DNA of 64,000 nt, taken from Streptomyces sp. 1-11 (GTDB taxonomy: Bacteria > Actinomycetota > Actinomycetes > Streptomycetales > Streptomycetaceae). The position numbers and the translations under genes are program-made. The DNA lies in assembly GCF_007176755.1 (NCBI RefSeq), contig NZ_BJTV01000014.1, forward strand, positions 1-64,000. The letters are read 5' to 3'. Of this stretch, positions 16,968-26,200 are shown one piece after another; position 1 is the first letter of the stretch, and each line of letters begins with the position of its first letter. Under the pieces are notes generated by a model. That model searched no databases, was not told the origin of the DNA, and saw only the letters and a program-made list of their open reading frames with translations.

Positions 16968-17325
16968 GGGGGGAAGTCCTTACTGACGTTCGTCGGAGGG
17001 GCGGGGCCGGGGGGTCGGCCCGTGGATGCCCGTCGGGGCGGCGGTGCCGCTCGGGCATCGCCTCTCCTCCAGGTAACCGCTCGATCCGGCGGCGGGCGAG
17101 TCACCGGTGAGAGGTGTACCGGCAGTACATCTCTCCCGCCCCCTCCCTCCCACCCCGTGCGGGCCTCGCGCCGGACCCGCACCGACGTGAGCCGGCCCTT
17201 CGAGGAGACGGCCGCCTCGCCGGACCCCGTAGGCCGCGCGGTGAGCGGGGCCCGCCACCGCTGCCGCGGGGCGGGCGGCCGCCCGGTCTCGGGGCGGCCG
17301 ACCGCCGGCGGGTGCGCGGACCGGT
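16968..17325. other. Intergenic region between dehydrogenase and arabinofuranosidase genes
   Basis: No gene is seen. It contains the promoter of the dehydrogenase and the 3' flank of the GH62 gene. A palindrome GGGCGGCCGCCC at 17272-17283 could help terminate the GH62 transcript. Confidence 0.5.
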
Positions 17326-18753
17326 TCAGCGTTGCAGGGTGAGGACGCCCGGCCGCCAGGGCAGCTGGTCGTAGGGGCCGCTCGCGGAGGGGGACTTGCC
17401 CTGGTAGAGGAACTGCAGGTTGCAGGGGTCGACGGTCATGGTCTGGTCGGGGTTGCTGCGGACGAGGTCACCGTGGCTGATGTCGTTGGTCCAGGTGGCA
17501 CCGCTGTTGGCCTTGCCCGCGAAGGGGTTGCTCTCGGTGGTGGCCTGCGGGGTCCACGAACCGCTGAGACTGGAGGCCGTGAAGGAGCGGAAGTAGCGTC
17601 CGTTGGCGCCCATCGCCTCGACGATCATGAGGTACTGGTTCTGGCCCTGGACCTTGTAGACCTGTACCGCCTCGAACAGGTTGTTCGTCGAATCGCTCAT
17701 GACCGTGGTGTACGAGGAGCCGAAGCTGCCCGGGAAGTTCCCGATCGGCATGCTCGCCCGGTAGATCTTGCCGTTGTCGCCGGCGAAGAACAGGTACATG
17801 TTCTGGCCGTCACCGATCAGGGTCTGGTCGATCGGGCCGGTGCCGGAGCCGGAGATGCTGCCGGTGAACAGCGGCTGCGGCGAGGACCAGCCGTTGGGAT
17901 TGGTGGGGTCGCTCGACGTGCGGTAGACGAAGGGCCAGGCACCCCACTGGTACGCCAGCACCCAGATGTTCTTGGGCGCGAAGTAGAACAGCGTGGGCGC
18001 CACCGCGGCCTGGCTCATGCCGGTCTGGCCGGCCGACGCCATGTCCGACCAGTTCGTGAAGGGACCGAACATCATCGAGCCGTACGACGACCCCGAGACG
18101 TTCGACGCGTAGACCAGGTGCTTGCCGTTGTACACGACGTCGGTGAAGTCCTTCAGTGAGGCCCACCCGTTCGCCGGCTGCGCCAGCGCACCCGTCGAGG
18201 TCCACCGGTACGTCGACGGAAGAGAGCACGTGCCGCCCGGCGGGGCCGGGGTCCCGGACAGGCCGGTCCACTTCTGGTTGCCGCCGCCGTCGCACGTCCA
18301 GATCCGCACCGCCGTGCCGTTGGCCGTGCCGGAGCCCGCGGCCTCCAGGCACAGCCCGGACTCCACGCCGACGATCGTGCCGTCGGAGTTCACCCGCCAC
18401 TGCTGGTTCGCCCCGCCGGAACAGCCCCAGATCTGCACCCGGGTACCGGCGGTGGTGGCGTGGCCCGGAACATCCAGGCACTTGTTGCCGAACACGGTGA
18501 GCTGACCGCTGTCCGTCGACGTCCACTGCTGGTTGGTCCCGCCCCAGCAGTCGTAGAGCTGCAGATACGTGCCGTCGGTCTGGCTGGCGCCCGGCACGTC
18601 GAGGCACCGGCCGGAGCCGACACCGCGCAGGGCGCCGCTGGAAGCCGCCTGAGCCGGGGCGGCGACCAGCATCGCCGCCAGCGCGGCCAGGGCCGCGGCC
18701 ACGGCCGCGAGCGCCACAGACGGATGCCTGTGGCTGAGATGTCCTCTGCGCAT
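17326..18753 (-). CDS. Secreted GH62 alpha-L-arabinofuranosidase with N-terminal CBM13
   Basis: This exoenzyme removes arabinose side chains from arabinoxylan. The 475-residue precursor has an N-terminal signal peptide (charged MRRGHLSHRH, a hydrophobic Ala/Leu core, then APAQAA). A ricin-type CBM13 follows (about 40-165) with three QQW/QKW repeats, then a short linker and the GH62 five-bladed propeller (about 180-475). Asp202 (KDFTDV) and Glu360 (NLFEAV) match the general base and acid known for the S. coelicolor enzyme. Its CBM13 closely resembles the one at the C-terminus of the divergent xylanase. The shared intergenic region suggests co-induction by xylan. Confidence 0.93.
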   Translation of the reverse strand: MRRGHLSHRHPSVALAAVAAALAALAAMLVAAPAQAASSGALRGVGSGRCLDVPGASQTDGTYLQLYDCWGGTNQQWTSTDSGQLTVFGNKCLDVPGHATTAGTRVQIWGCSGGANQQWRVNSDGTIVGVESGLCLEAAGSGTANGTAVRIWTCDGGGNQKWTGLSGTPAPPGGTCSLPSTYRWTSTGALAQPANGWASLKDFTDVVYNGKHLVYASNVSGSSYGSMMFGPFTNWSDMASAGQTGMSQAAVAPTLFYFAPKNIWVLAYQWGAWPFVYRTSSDPTNPNGWSSPQPLFTGSISGSGTGPIDQTLIGDGQNMYLFFAGDNGKIYRASMPIGNFPGSFGSSYTTVMSDSTNNLFEAVQVYKVQGQNQYLMIVEAMGANGRYFRSFTASSLSGSWTPQATTESNPFAGKANSGATWTNDISHGDLVRSNPDQTMTVDPCNLQFLYQGKSPSASGPYDQLPWRPGVLTLQR

Positions 18754-19341
18754 GGATACACGTCCTCAACCTCGAGTAGCGGTTCCGGTCGGCCTCGTCG
18801 GGGACCGGCCGGACCTATTGGCAGGGCCATGACATGAGAAGCTTGACACGATGTTCGTGATGTCGAACAAGGGTCGAACGGTCGAGCAACCCGAATGATA
18901 GGGAACCGGTGAACGGCGTCAATACATCTCGCATGTATCGCCGATGACTTCGAAACATTCGGGCCGCCCATACGTCACACAAGCGCACATCGCGCCATCG
19001 CGCGACTGGCTCATAAGTGACGTCCAGAATTCCCCGCCTACCACCGGCTGCGATAGCGGGGATTGCCGTCCGCTTATCGGTGTTTCGAAACTTTCGAATT
19101 CCGATCGGAAATTTCTTCGCCGCAATGTATTGACGATGCACGGTCAGCACCTCAATCATCCGTGTCTGAGAAACCGGCTCTGCCCGACGGATCCGCGCAC
19201 CACGTCACCTGCGCCACCCCGTTTCGTTCCGGTGCGGCCCGTGCCGGTGGGGATCGTCCTGTCCGGTGATGTCGAACGGGACGCACGACGCCGATCCCCT
19301 GCACTCCAGTCCATCCGTGATTCAACTTCGGAGGCACAGTC
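18754..19341. promoter_or_regulatory. Divergent promoter region of the xylan-degradation pair
   Basis: This 588-bp region separates the GH62 and GH10 genes and is unusually A/T-rich for this genome. CGAAACTTTCG (perfect around its centre) lies at 19086-19096, a one-mismatch copy CGAAACATTCG at 18951-18961, and the palindrome TTCCGATCGGAA at 19099-19110. GTGATGTCGAAC occurs near each gene (18857-18868 and 19266-19277). CGAAA/TTTCG boxes upstream of streptomycete xylanase genes are known from memory and are believed to mediate induction and repression. The regulator here is inferred. Confidence 0.6.
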
Positions 19342-20778
19342 ATGGGCTCGTACGCCCTTCCAGGACCCGCTATCCGCCGGAAGATCCGCGGCCTGCTACT
19401 GGCGCTGATCGTCGGCGTCCTCTGCATGGTCACCGCACTGGTCTCGCCGCCGACCGCACACGCCGCCGAGAGCACGCTCGGCGCCGCGGCGGCACAGGGC
19501 GGCCGCTACTTCGGCACCGCCATCGCCTCGGGCAAGCTGGGCGACTCGGCGTACACGTCGATCGCGAGCCGTGAGTTCAACATGGTGACGGCCGAGAACG
19601 AGATGAAGATCGACGCCACCGAGCCGCAGCGGGGCCAGTTCAACTTCACCGCCGGCGACCGCGTCTACAACTGGGCGGTGCAGAACGGCAAGCGGGTGCG
19701 CGGCCACACCCTGGCCTGGCACTCCCAGCAGCCCGGCTGGATGCAGAGCCTCAGCGGCAGCACACTGCGCCAGGCGATGATCGACCACATCAACGGTGTG
19801 ATGGGCCACTACAAGGGCAAGATCGCCCAGTGGGACGTCGTGAACGAGGCCTTCTCCGACGACGGTTCGGGCGGCCGGCGGGACTCCAACCTGCAGCGCA
19901 CGGGCAACGACTGGATCGAGGTCGCCTTCCGCACCGCGCGCGCCGCCGATCCCGCGGCCAAGCTCTGCTACAACGACTACAACATCGAGAACTGGACCTG
20001 GGCCAAGACCCAGGGCGTCTACAACATGGTCCGCGACTTCAAGCAGCGTGGCGTGCCGATCGACTGCGTCGGGTTCCAGTCGCACTTCAACAGCGGCAGC
20101 CCCTACAACAGCAACTTCCGCACCACCCTGCAGAGTTTCGCCGCCCTCGGGGTCGACGTGGCCATCACCGAACTCGACATCCAGGGCGCCTCGGCCTCGA
20201 CCTACGCCAACGTGACCAACGACTGCCTGGCCGTCTCGCGCTGCCTCGGCATCACCGTCTGGGGTGTGCGCGACACCGACTCCTGGCGATCGGGAGACAC
20301 ACCGCTGCTGTTCAACGGCGACGGCAGCAAGAAGCCCGCCTACACCGCCGTCCTCAACGCGCTCAACGGCGGCTCCACCACCACCCCTCCGCCCACCGGA
20401 GGCGGACAGATCAAGGGCGTCGGCTCGGGACGCTGCCTGGACGTGCCCAACGCCTCCACCACCGACGGCACCCAGGTCCAGCTGTACGACTGCAACGGCG
20501 CCACCAACCAGCAGTGGACGCTCAGCGACGCCGGTGAACTCAAGGTCTACGGCAACAAGTGCCTGGACGCCGGCGGCACGGGCAACGGCACCAAGGTGCA
20601 GATCTACAGCTGCTGGGGCGGCGACAACCAGAAATGGCGCCTCAACTCCGACGGTTCCATCGTCGGCGTCCAGTCCGGGCTCTGCCTCGACGCCGTCGGA
20701 GCCGGCACCGCCAACGGCACCCTGATCCAGCTCTACTCCTGCTCGAACGGCAGCAACCAGCGCTGGACCCGCACCTGA
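19342..20778 (+). CDS. xlnA: Endo-1,4-beta-xylanase A (GH10) with C-terminal CBM13
   Basis: XlnA is a secreted endoxylanase that cuts the beta-1,4-xylan backbone. The 478-residue precursor closely matches S. lividans XlnA as I recall it. The signal peptide ends at TAHAA. The GH10 barrel spans about residues 43-345, with acid/base Glu169 (WDVVNEAF) and nucleophile Glu277 (ITELDIQG). A Gly/Thr/Pro linker leads to the CBM13 (about 360-478) with three QxW repeats. The ATG follows CGGAGGCACAGTC. It is divergent from the GH62 gene, and the pair would act together on arabinoxylan. Confidence 0.96.
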   Translation: MGSYALPGPAIRRKIRGLLLALIVGVLCMVTALVSPPTAHAAESTLGAAAAQGGRYFGTAIASGKLGDSAYTSIASREFNMVTAENEMKIDATEPQRGQFNFTAGDRVYNWAVQNGKRVRGHTLAWHSQQPGWMQSLSGSTLRQAMIDHINGVMGHYKGKIAQWDVVNEAFSDDGSGGRRDSNLQRTGNDWIEVAFRTARAADPAAKLCYNDYNIENWTWAKTQGVYNMVRDFKQRGVPIDCVGFQSHFNSGSPYNSNFRTTLQSFAALGVDVAITELDIQGASASTYANVTNDCLAVSRCLGITVWGVRDTDSWRSGDTPLLFNGDGSKKPAYTAVLNALNGGSTTTPPPTGGGQIKGVGSGRCLDVPNASTTDGTQVQLYDCNGATNQQWTLSDAGELKVYGNKCLDAGGTGNGTKVQIYSCWGGDNQKWRLNSDGSIVGVQSGLCLDAVGAGTANGTLIQLYSCSNGSNQRWTRT

Positions 20779-20803
20779 CGTAACCGCCGCGCCGACTGCC
20801 CCA

Positions 20804-20846
20804 CCGGCCGCTGCCGGCACCCGGCCCAGGTGCCGGCAGCGGCCGG
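20804..20846. terminator. Bidirectional terminator between xlnA and the immunity genes
   Basis: An 18-bp perfect stem (20804-20821 with 20829-20846) with a 7-nt loop lies in the convergent gap after xlnA and after the last immunity-like gene. No U-tract is present, as is common in Streptomyces. Confidence 0.85.
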
Positions 20847-20866
20847 GTCGCCTTCGTGCTCCCAGC

Positions 20867-21613
20867 TCACTGGTTTCCGTAGTCCTCCATCAGCGTGCCG
20901 ATGAGCGAGAGGAGGGCGTCGGCGCGGCGCCGGTCCTCGCGCTGGGCGCGCAAAGCCTCGTCGGCTGCCCGCAGCCGGGTCACGGCGGCCGGGTCGCCGT
21001 CCACCAGGTCGTCGACCACCGGCGCGGTCAGCAGGTCCAGGCACTCCGTCAGCAGCCGTCGGGTCGCGGGCGACGGCGGGTTCGGGTCGGGGTCGGCGTA
21101 CGCGGTGACCAGATACCGTGCGGGATCGGTGAGGCTCCAGCCGACGACGGCGGAGTCCTGGACCAGGAGCGCCAGGTCCGGAGCGATGCCGACACAGGCC
21201 TCCACGGGCTCGTCGAGGACGTCGAGGTCGCGCAGGCAGGCCAGCACGGTGTCCCCGGGAACACGGCACAGCACCGAGCACATCTCGTGCCGGAAGTCCC
21301 GGACCTCGTCCGCCCGGAGCCCGCCCGGACGCACCGGCGGCAGGACCGGAACACGGACGGACGTCTCGCCGGAGGCGTACGGCATCCGGAACTCGGCCCC
21401 GGCCAGTCCCCGGCTGTCCGGGTCGAAGCGCAGCACGTCGGGTGCGTCCCACAAGTGGTCTTGGCTGCCGAAGGTGTTCGCGAGGAACCGCTCATGCTCC
21501 TTGACGTCCGCGTACCGCACAACGTCCACGGAGTCGCCCGTGAAACGGGGGGTGATGCGCAGCGGGTCGTCGGTGACCGTCGCGCGCCAGCCGCCGTCGA
21601 AAGACAGTTTCAT
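20867..21613 (-). CDS. Putative Rhs-toxin immunity protein, paralogue 1 (distal)
   Basis: This 248-residue soluble acidic protein belongs to no family I can name. It is a paralogue of the two proteins encoded immediately upstream: all share an N-terminal (L)SFDGGW/LTLDGDW segment, FGSQ-x-LWDAPD, RPGGLRADE and a nearly invariant C-terminus ending LSLIGTLMEDYGNQ. It sits last in an operon headed by T7SS-type and Rhs genes, the usual place for immunity genes. It may therefore guard against a toxin tip that this locus has lost. The ATG at 21611-21613 has only a weak ribosome-binding site. Function is inferred from position. Confidence 0.65.
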   Translation of the reverse strand: MKLSFDGGWRATVTDDPLRITPRFTGDSVDVVRYADVKEHERFLANTFGSQDHLWDAPDVLRFDPDSRGLAGAEFRMPYASGETSVRVPVLPPVRPGGLRADEVRDFRHEMCSVLCRVPGDTVLACLRDLDVLDEPVEACVGIAPDLALLVQDSAVVGWSLTDPARYLVTAYADPDPNPPSPATRRLLTECLDLLTAPVVDDLVDGDPAAVTRLRAADEALRAQREDRRRADALLSLIGTLMEDYGNQ

Positions 21614-21702
21614 CTTGGTTCGTGCCTCATCCGATCTGCTTCGCTCGCGCCAAACGTTCTTCCCCGGCCAGGAAGGCTGGGGGCACCGTCACGGTTCTTG
21701 GG
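21614..21702 (-). pseudogene. Remnant of an Rhs toxin 3' end
   Basis: Just before immunity paralogue 1 the sequence TGCCTCATCCGATCTG (21623-21638, plus strand) matches 15 of 16 bases at the end of the intact Rhs gene (23225-23240). The match includes its stop codon and the spacing to the next start. The rest of this 89-bp gap no longer codes for a recognisable toxin. It looks like the scar of a displaced toxin tip. Confidence 0.5.
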
Positions 21703-22461
21703 TCACCGATTCGCGTAGTCCTCCACCAGGTTGCCGATGAGCGAGAGCAGGGCGTCGGCGCGGCGCCGGTCCTCGCGCTGGGCGCGCAGGGCCTCGTCGG
21801 CCGCCCGCAGGAGGGCCACGGCGGCCGGGTCCCGAGCCTGCACCTCGTCGAGCAGCGGCCGGGTGACCAGGTCCAGACACTCGGAGAACAGCGACCGGAC
21901 GGCAGGGGACGGCGAGGCGGGGTCGGGAGCGGCGAATCCGGTGGTCAGGTACCGGACGGGGTCGGTGAGGCTCCAGCCGACGACGGTTTTGTGCTGGACG
22001 AGGAGCGCCACGTCCGGGGCGATGCCGATGCGGGCCTCCAGCGGCTCGTCGAGGACATCGACGTCGCGCAGGCAGGTCAGTTCGGTGTCTCCGGTCGCAC
22101 GGCAGAGTTCCGTGGCCACGTCCAGCCGGAAGTCCCGGGCCTCGTCCGCGCGAAGGCCGCCCGGACGGACGGCGGGCGTGACCGGGACGCGGGCCGAGTC
22201 CTCGGCGGCAGCGCACTCATAGGGCAGCCGGAAGCCGGCGCCGACCAGTTCCCGGCCGGCCCGGTCGAACCGGAGTTCGTCGGGAGCGTCCCACAGCCAC
22301 TCCTGGCTGCCGAAGGTCTCCCCGAGGAACCTCTGCCACGCCTCCACGTCGGCGTACTCCGCGATGCGCACACATTGCCCCGGGAAGTCGAAGCGCGGGA
22401 TGGAGCGCAGCGGTTCGTCCGTCGTCGTCACGGTCCAGTCACCGTCGAGGGTGAGTCTCAC
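21703..22461 (-). CDS. Putative Rhs-toxin immunity protein, paralogue 2
   Basis: This 252-residue paralogue of the proteins on both sides has the same FGSQEWLWDAPDELRF, RPGGLRADEARDFR and C-terminal LRAADEALRAQREDRRRA segments. The GTG at 22459-22461 lies 1 bp past the stop of paralogue 3 and aligns the start VRLTLDGDW with its relatives. Translation is probably coupled. No signal peptide or membrane segment is seen, as expected for a cytoplasmic immunity protein. The immunity role is inferred from operon position. Confidence 0.65.
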   Translation of the reverse strand: MRLTLDGDWTVTTTDEPLRSIPRFDFPGQCVRIAEYADVEAWQRFLGETFGSQEWLWDAPDELRFDRAGRELVGAGFRLPYECAAAEDSARVPVTPAVRPGGLRADEARDFRLDVATELCRATGDTELTCLRDVDVLDEPLEARIGIAPDVALLVQHKTVVGWSLTDPVRYLTTGFAAPDPASPSPAVRSLFSECLDLVTRPLLDEVQARDPAAVALLRAADEALRAQREDRRRADALLSLIGNLVEDYANR

Positions 22462-22462
22462 G

Positions 22463-23215
22463 TCACCGGTTCCCGTAGTCCTCAACCAGGGTGCCGATGA
22501 GCGAGAGGAGGGCGTCGGCGCGGCGCCGGTCCTCGCGCTGGGCGCGCAGGGCCTCGTCGGCTGCCCGCAGGCGGGCCAAGGCGGCCGGGTCCTCGTCTTC
22601 CACGTCGTAGATCACCGGCTCAGTGACCAGATCCAGGCACTCGGTGAACAGCCGTCGGGTGGCGTCGGACGGCGCATCGGGATCGGGCATGGCGAACGAG
22701 CTGGTCAGGTAGCGCGCCGGATCAGTGAGGCTCCACCCGATGACTGCGCCGTGCTGGACGATCAGCGCCACGTCCTGGGCGATGCCGATGCGGGCCTCCA
22801 GCGGCTCGTCCAGCACGTCGAGGTCGCGCAGGCAGGTCAGCACGGTATCCCCGGGAGCGCGGCACAACACCGTGCACATCTCGTGCCGGAAGTCCCGGAC
22901 CTGGTCCGCGCGGAGCCCACCTGGGCGTACTGCGGGCCTGAGAGGAAGGCGCGCGGAGTCCTCGGCAGAGGCGACCGCCTCAGGCATCCTGAACTCGGCC
23001 CCGACCAGTTGTCGGCCGGCCCGATCGAACCGGAGGACGTCGGGAGCGTCCCACAGCCAGTCCTGGCTACCGAACGTGTCCGCGAGGAATCTCTCCCGTT
23101 CCACCACGTCCGCGTACTGTGCGACACGCACGGAGGTGCCCGTCAGACGGGGGGTGATGTGCAGCGGTTCGTCCGTCACGGTCGCACACCAGTCGCCATC
23201 GAGAGTCAGTTTCAT
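22463..23215 (-). CDS. Putative immunity protein for the current Rhs toxin, paralogue 3
   Basis: This 250-residue protein is encoded 13 bp downstream of the Rhs toxin stop, the standard position for the cognate immunity gene. It starts at the ATG at 23213-23215 (MKLTLDGDW). It shares about 15 conserved blocks with paralogues 1 and 2; their 3' ends are nearly identical at the DNA level (for example 22488-22560 versus 20886-20955). I do not recognise a Pfam family. Of the three it is the best candidate to neutralise the toxin tip now present. Confidence 0.7.
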   Translation of the reverse strand: MKLTLDGDWCATVTDEPLHITPRLTGTSVRVAQYADVVERERFLADTFGSQDWLWDAPDVLRFDRAGRQLVGAEFRMPEAVASAEDSARLPLRPAVRPGGLRADQVRDFRHEMCTVLCRAPGDTVLTCLRDLDVLDEPLEARIGIAQDVALIVQHGAVIGWSLTDPARYLTSSFAMPDPDAPSDATRRLFTECLDLVTEPVIYDVEDEDPAALARLRAADEALRAQREDRRRADALLSLIGTLVEDYGNR

Positions 23216-23228
23216 CGTCACTGCTGCC

Positions 23229-26200
23229 TCATCTGATCTGCACCGCTGGGGGCTGATAGCCATCCTTGGTGGGAATCCTGCCGTTCACGATGTCCTCGTG
23301 TGTCACCGGCGCACCGGGGTCGGTGGCTTTGCCGCCGAGTGCCTGCGCCCCGGATTCGCCCCTGATGCCTGATGGTCCGTAGGCCGTGATGGCCTGACCC
23401 TGGGCGTTGCCGGGCCCGTCGACCACGACGATGTCCTCGCCCTGCCGGAAGGTGAGTCTTCGGCCCGTGCCCGTCGAGTGGTACACCGCGTCCGGGTTCT
23501 TCAGGATCTCCAAAACCCGTTCGTCGCTGAAGCCGTGCCTGGTGTCCCCGTGGTAATCGAGGTACTTCTTGAACTGGCCGTTCTGCGCCCTGTCGACGAC
23601 CTCATTCACGACCTTGTCGATCCGCTTCCTTGTTCGCTCCTCCTTCGTGTACTTGGGCATCAGCCCCAGCGGGTCGCATCCGCTGTACGGGTTGTCCACG
23701 TAGCCGAGGGGGCTGGGCGCGGGGGCGAGGCCCAGCGGGTCCGGGGAGGTGTAGCGGCCGGTCTCTGGGTCGTAGTGGCGGAAGAGGTTGTAGTGAAGGC
23801 CGGTCTCGGGGTCGTAGTACTGGCCGGGGAAGCGCAGCGGGGTGTAGGCGTCGCTGTCCCTGGCCCAGGCGGTGGCGCCCCAGAGGGTGCTGCGGCTGCG
23901 CCAGGCGATGGCGCCCGTGTCGTCGACGAGCTCGGTGGGGGTGCCGACCAGGTCGGTGGCGATGGCGAAGAACCGCCGGTCGATCTCCTGCTGCCGGCTG
24001 TCGGCCGTCAGGATGCGCTCGGTCTGGGCGAGGGGGACGACGTCCCGGTGGTCCCAGCTGAGGGCGACCGTGTGCGGGAGGTCCGGGCGGTGGCTGGTCT
24101 GCTCGCAGAGGGTGAGTCCGTCCCAGGTGAAGCGGACCTCCTCGGCCACGCTCTCGCCGTCGGCCGCGAGGCGCTGCTTCGCCGTGCGGCGGCCCAGCGG
24201 GTCGTAGCGGTAGCGCCACCGGGTGCCGTCCGGGGTGGTGACGGAGGTGAGGCGGTTCTCCGTGTCCCACGCGTAGCGCCAGGTGTCGGGCCGGCGGGAC
24301 AGCCGGGTCTTCTGGCGCAGGGTGACGCGGCCGAGGGCGTCGTGCTCGAAGCGGACGTCTCCGGCCCGGGTGACCCGGGTGCCGTCGTACGAGCGGGGGC
24401 CGGCCGCCTCGCTGCCGGGGTGGCGGCCGGGCCAGGAGGCGGACGTCTGGTTGCCGGCCTCGTCGTACGCGTACCGCTCCGTCCAGCCCGGGGCGTGGAC
24501 GGCGGTGACCCGGCCCAGCGGGTCCAGGTCGAAGGTGCGGGTCCCGGAGAGCCGGTCCGTGACGGAGAGCAGGTGACCGTCGGCGCGGTAGGCGTAGGCA
24601 CGGCTGCCGACGGCGTGGGCGCCCGCGGTGATGTGCCGCGCGGCGAGCCGGCCTGCCTCGTCCCAGGCCGACGTCACGGTGAGCGCGTCACCGAAGGCGC
24701 GGGCCAGTTCGCGGCCGGCGGCGTCGTGGGTGAAGTCGACCGGGCGGCCGCCGGTGGTCAGCCGCGCGGGGAGCCCGTCGGCGTCGTAGGCGTAGGTGGT
24801 GACGTGGCCGGTGGGGGTGGTCCGGCGGATCCGCCGCCCCAGGTCGTCGTAGGAGTAGAGCATCGGGCGGCCGTCCACCAGTTCCGCTTTGACGCGCCCG
24901 TTGCGGTCGTACTGGTAGCGCAGTTCGCCGTCCGGTCCGACGGCCTCCGTCAGGCGGCCGGCCCGGTCGTACGCGTACCTCGTCACCCGGCCGTCGACGG
25001 TCTTGGCGAGCACCTGGCCGAGCTGGTCGCGCTCGAAGGAGACGGTGCCGCCGAGGGCGTCGGTCCGGGCAGTGAGGCGGCCGGCGGCGTCCACGCGGTA
25101 GGTCAGGGTGCGCCCGTCGAAGTCGGTCTCGGAGACGGTGTTGCCGACCGCGTCGTACTCGTACGTCCAGCTCAGGCCCTGCGGGCCGGTGACCCGGGTG
25201 AGGCGCAGGTCGGCGTCGTGCTCGAACTCGTACCGGGCGCCGTCGGGACGGGTCGTGGCGAGCGGGAGGTCGAAGTGGGTGTACTCGTGGCGCGTGACAG
25301 CGCCGGCGGCGTCGGTGTGGGCCGTGCGGTTGCCCTCGCCGTCGTAGGTCCATGACTCGCTCGCGCCGTCCGGTCCGGTGCGGCGGGCGAGCAGGCCGTC
25401 CGCGTTCCACTCCAGGCGGGTGACGCCGCCCACCGGGTCGGTCACCCGGACCGGGCGGCCCAGTCCGTCCCGCTCGGTGCGGGTGGTGGCGCCGGACGGG
25501 CCGGTCACCGCCACGGTCCGCCCCGCCGCGTCGCAGGTCACGTGGGTGGTGTTGCCGAGGGCGTCGGTGACCGAGGTGGGGCGGCCCGCGTCGTCGTAGG
25601 TGACGCGGGTGGTGCGGCCGGCCGGGTCGGTGTACGCCGTACGGTTGCCGCGCTCGTCGTAGGTGTACGTGGTGCGGGCGCCGTCCGGCCCGACGACCTC
25701 GGTCGGCAGTCCGAACGGGCCGCGTACGACGCGCAGTTCGGCACCGTCCGGGCGGACGGCCGAGATCAGCCGGCCCTCGTCGTCGTAGCCGAAGGCGTGC
25801 GTGGCGCCGAGCGGGTCGGTGCGCGACAGCAGGTTGCCGTGCCCGTCGTGGCGGAAGCGGGTGGTGTGGCCGAGCGCGTCCGTGGTGGCCAGGATCCGGC
25901 ACCCCGGGCCGATCAGGTGCCGGGTGGCCCGGCCGTCGGCGGTGGTGAGCGTGGTGGTGCGGTGGCCGGTCCCGGGGTCGGGTCCGGTGTACGTCAGGGT
26001 GATCTGGACGTGGCCCGCCTCGCCGCCCTCGGCGACGACCCGGTCGCGGTCGTCGTAGACGTAGTCGTAGCGGCGGCCGTTGGAGTCGGTCCAGGCCGTG
26101 ACGCGGTGGCGTTCGTCGTAGTCGAAGGTGGTCACGGCTCCGGACGGGCGGGTGACGGTGGTGAGGTCGCCGTTGTCGTAGCCGTAGCCCATCAGCGGCA

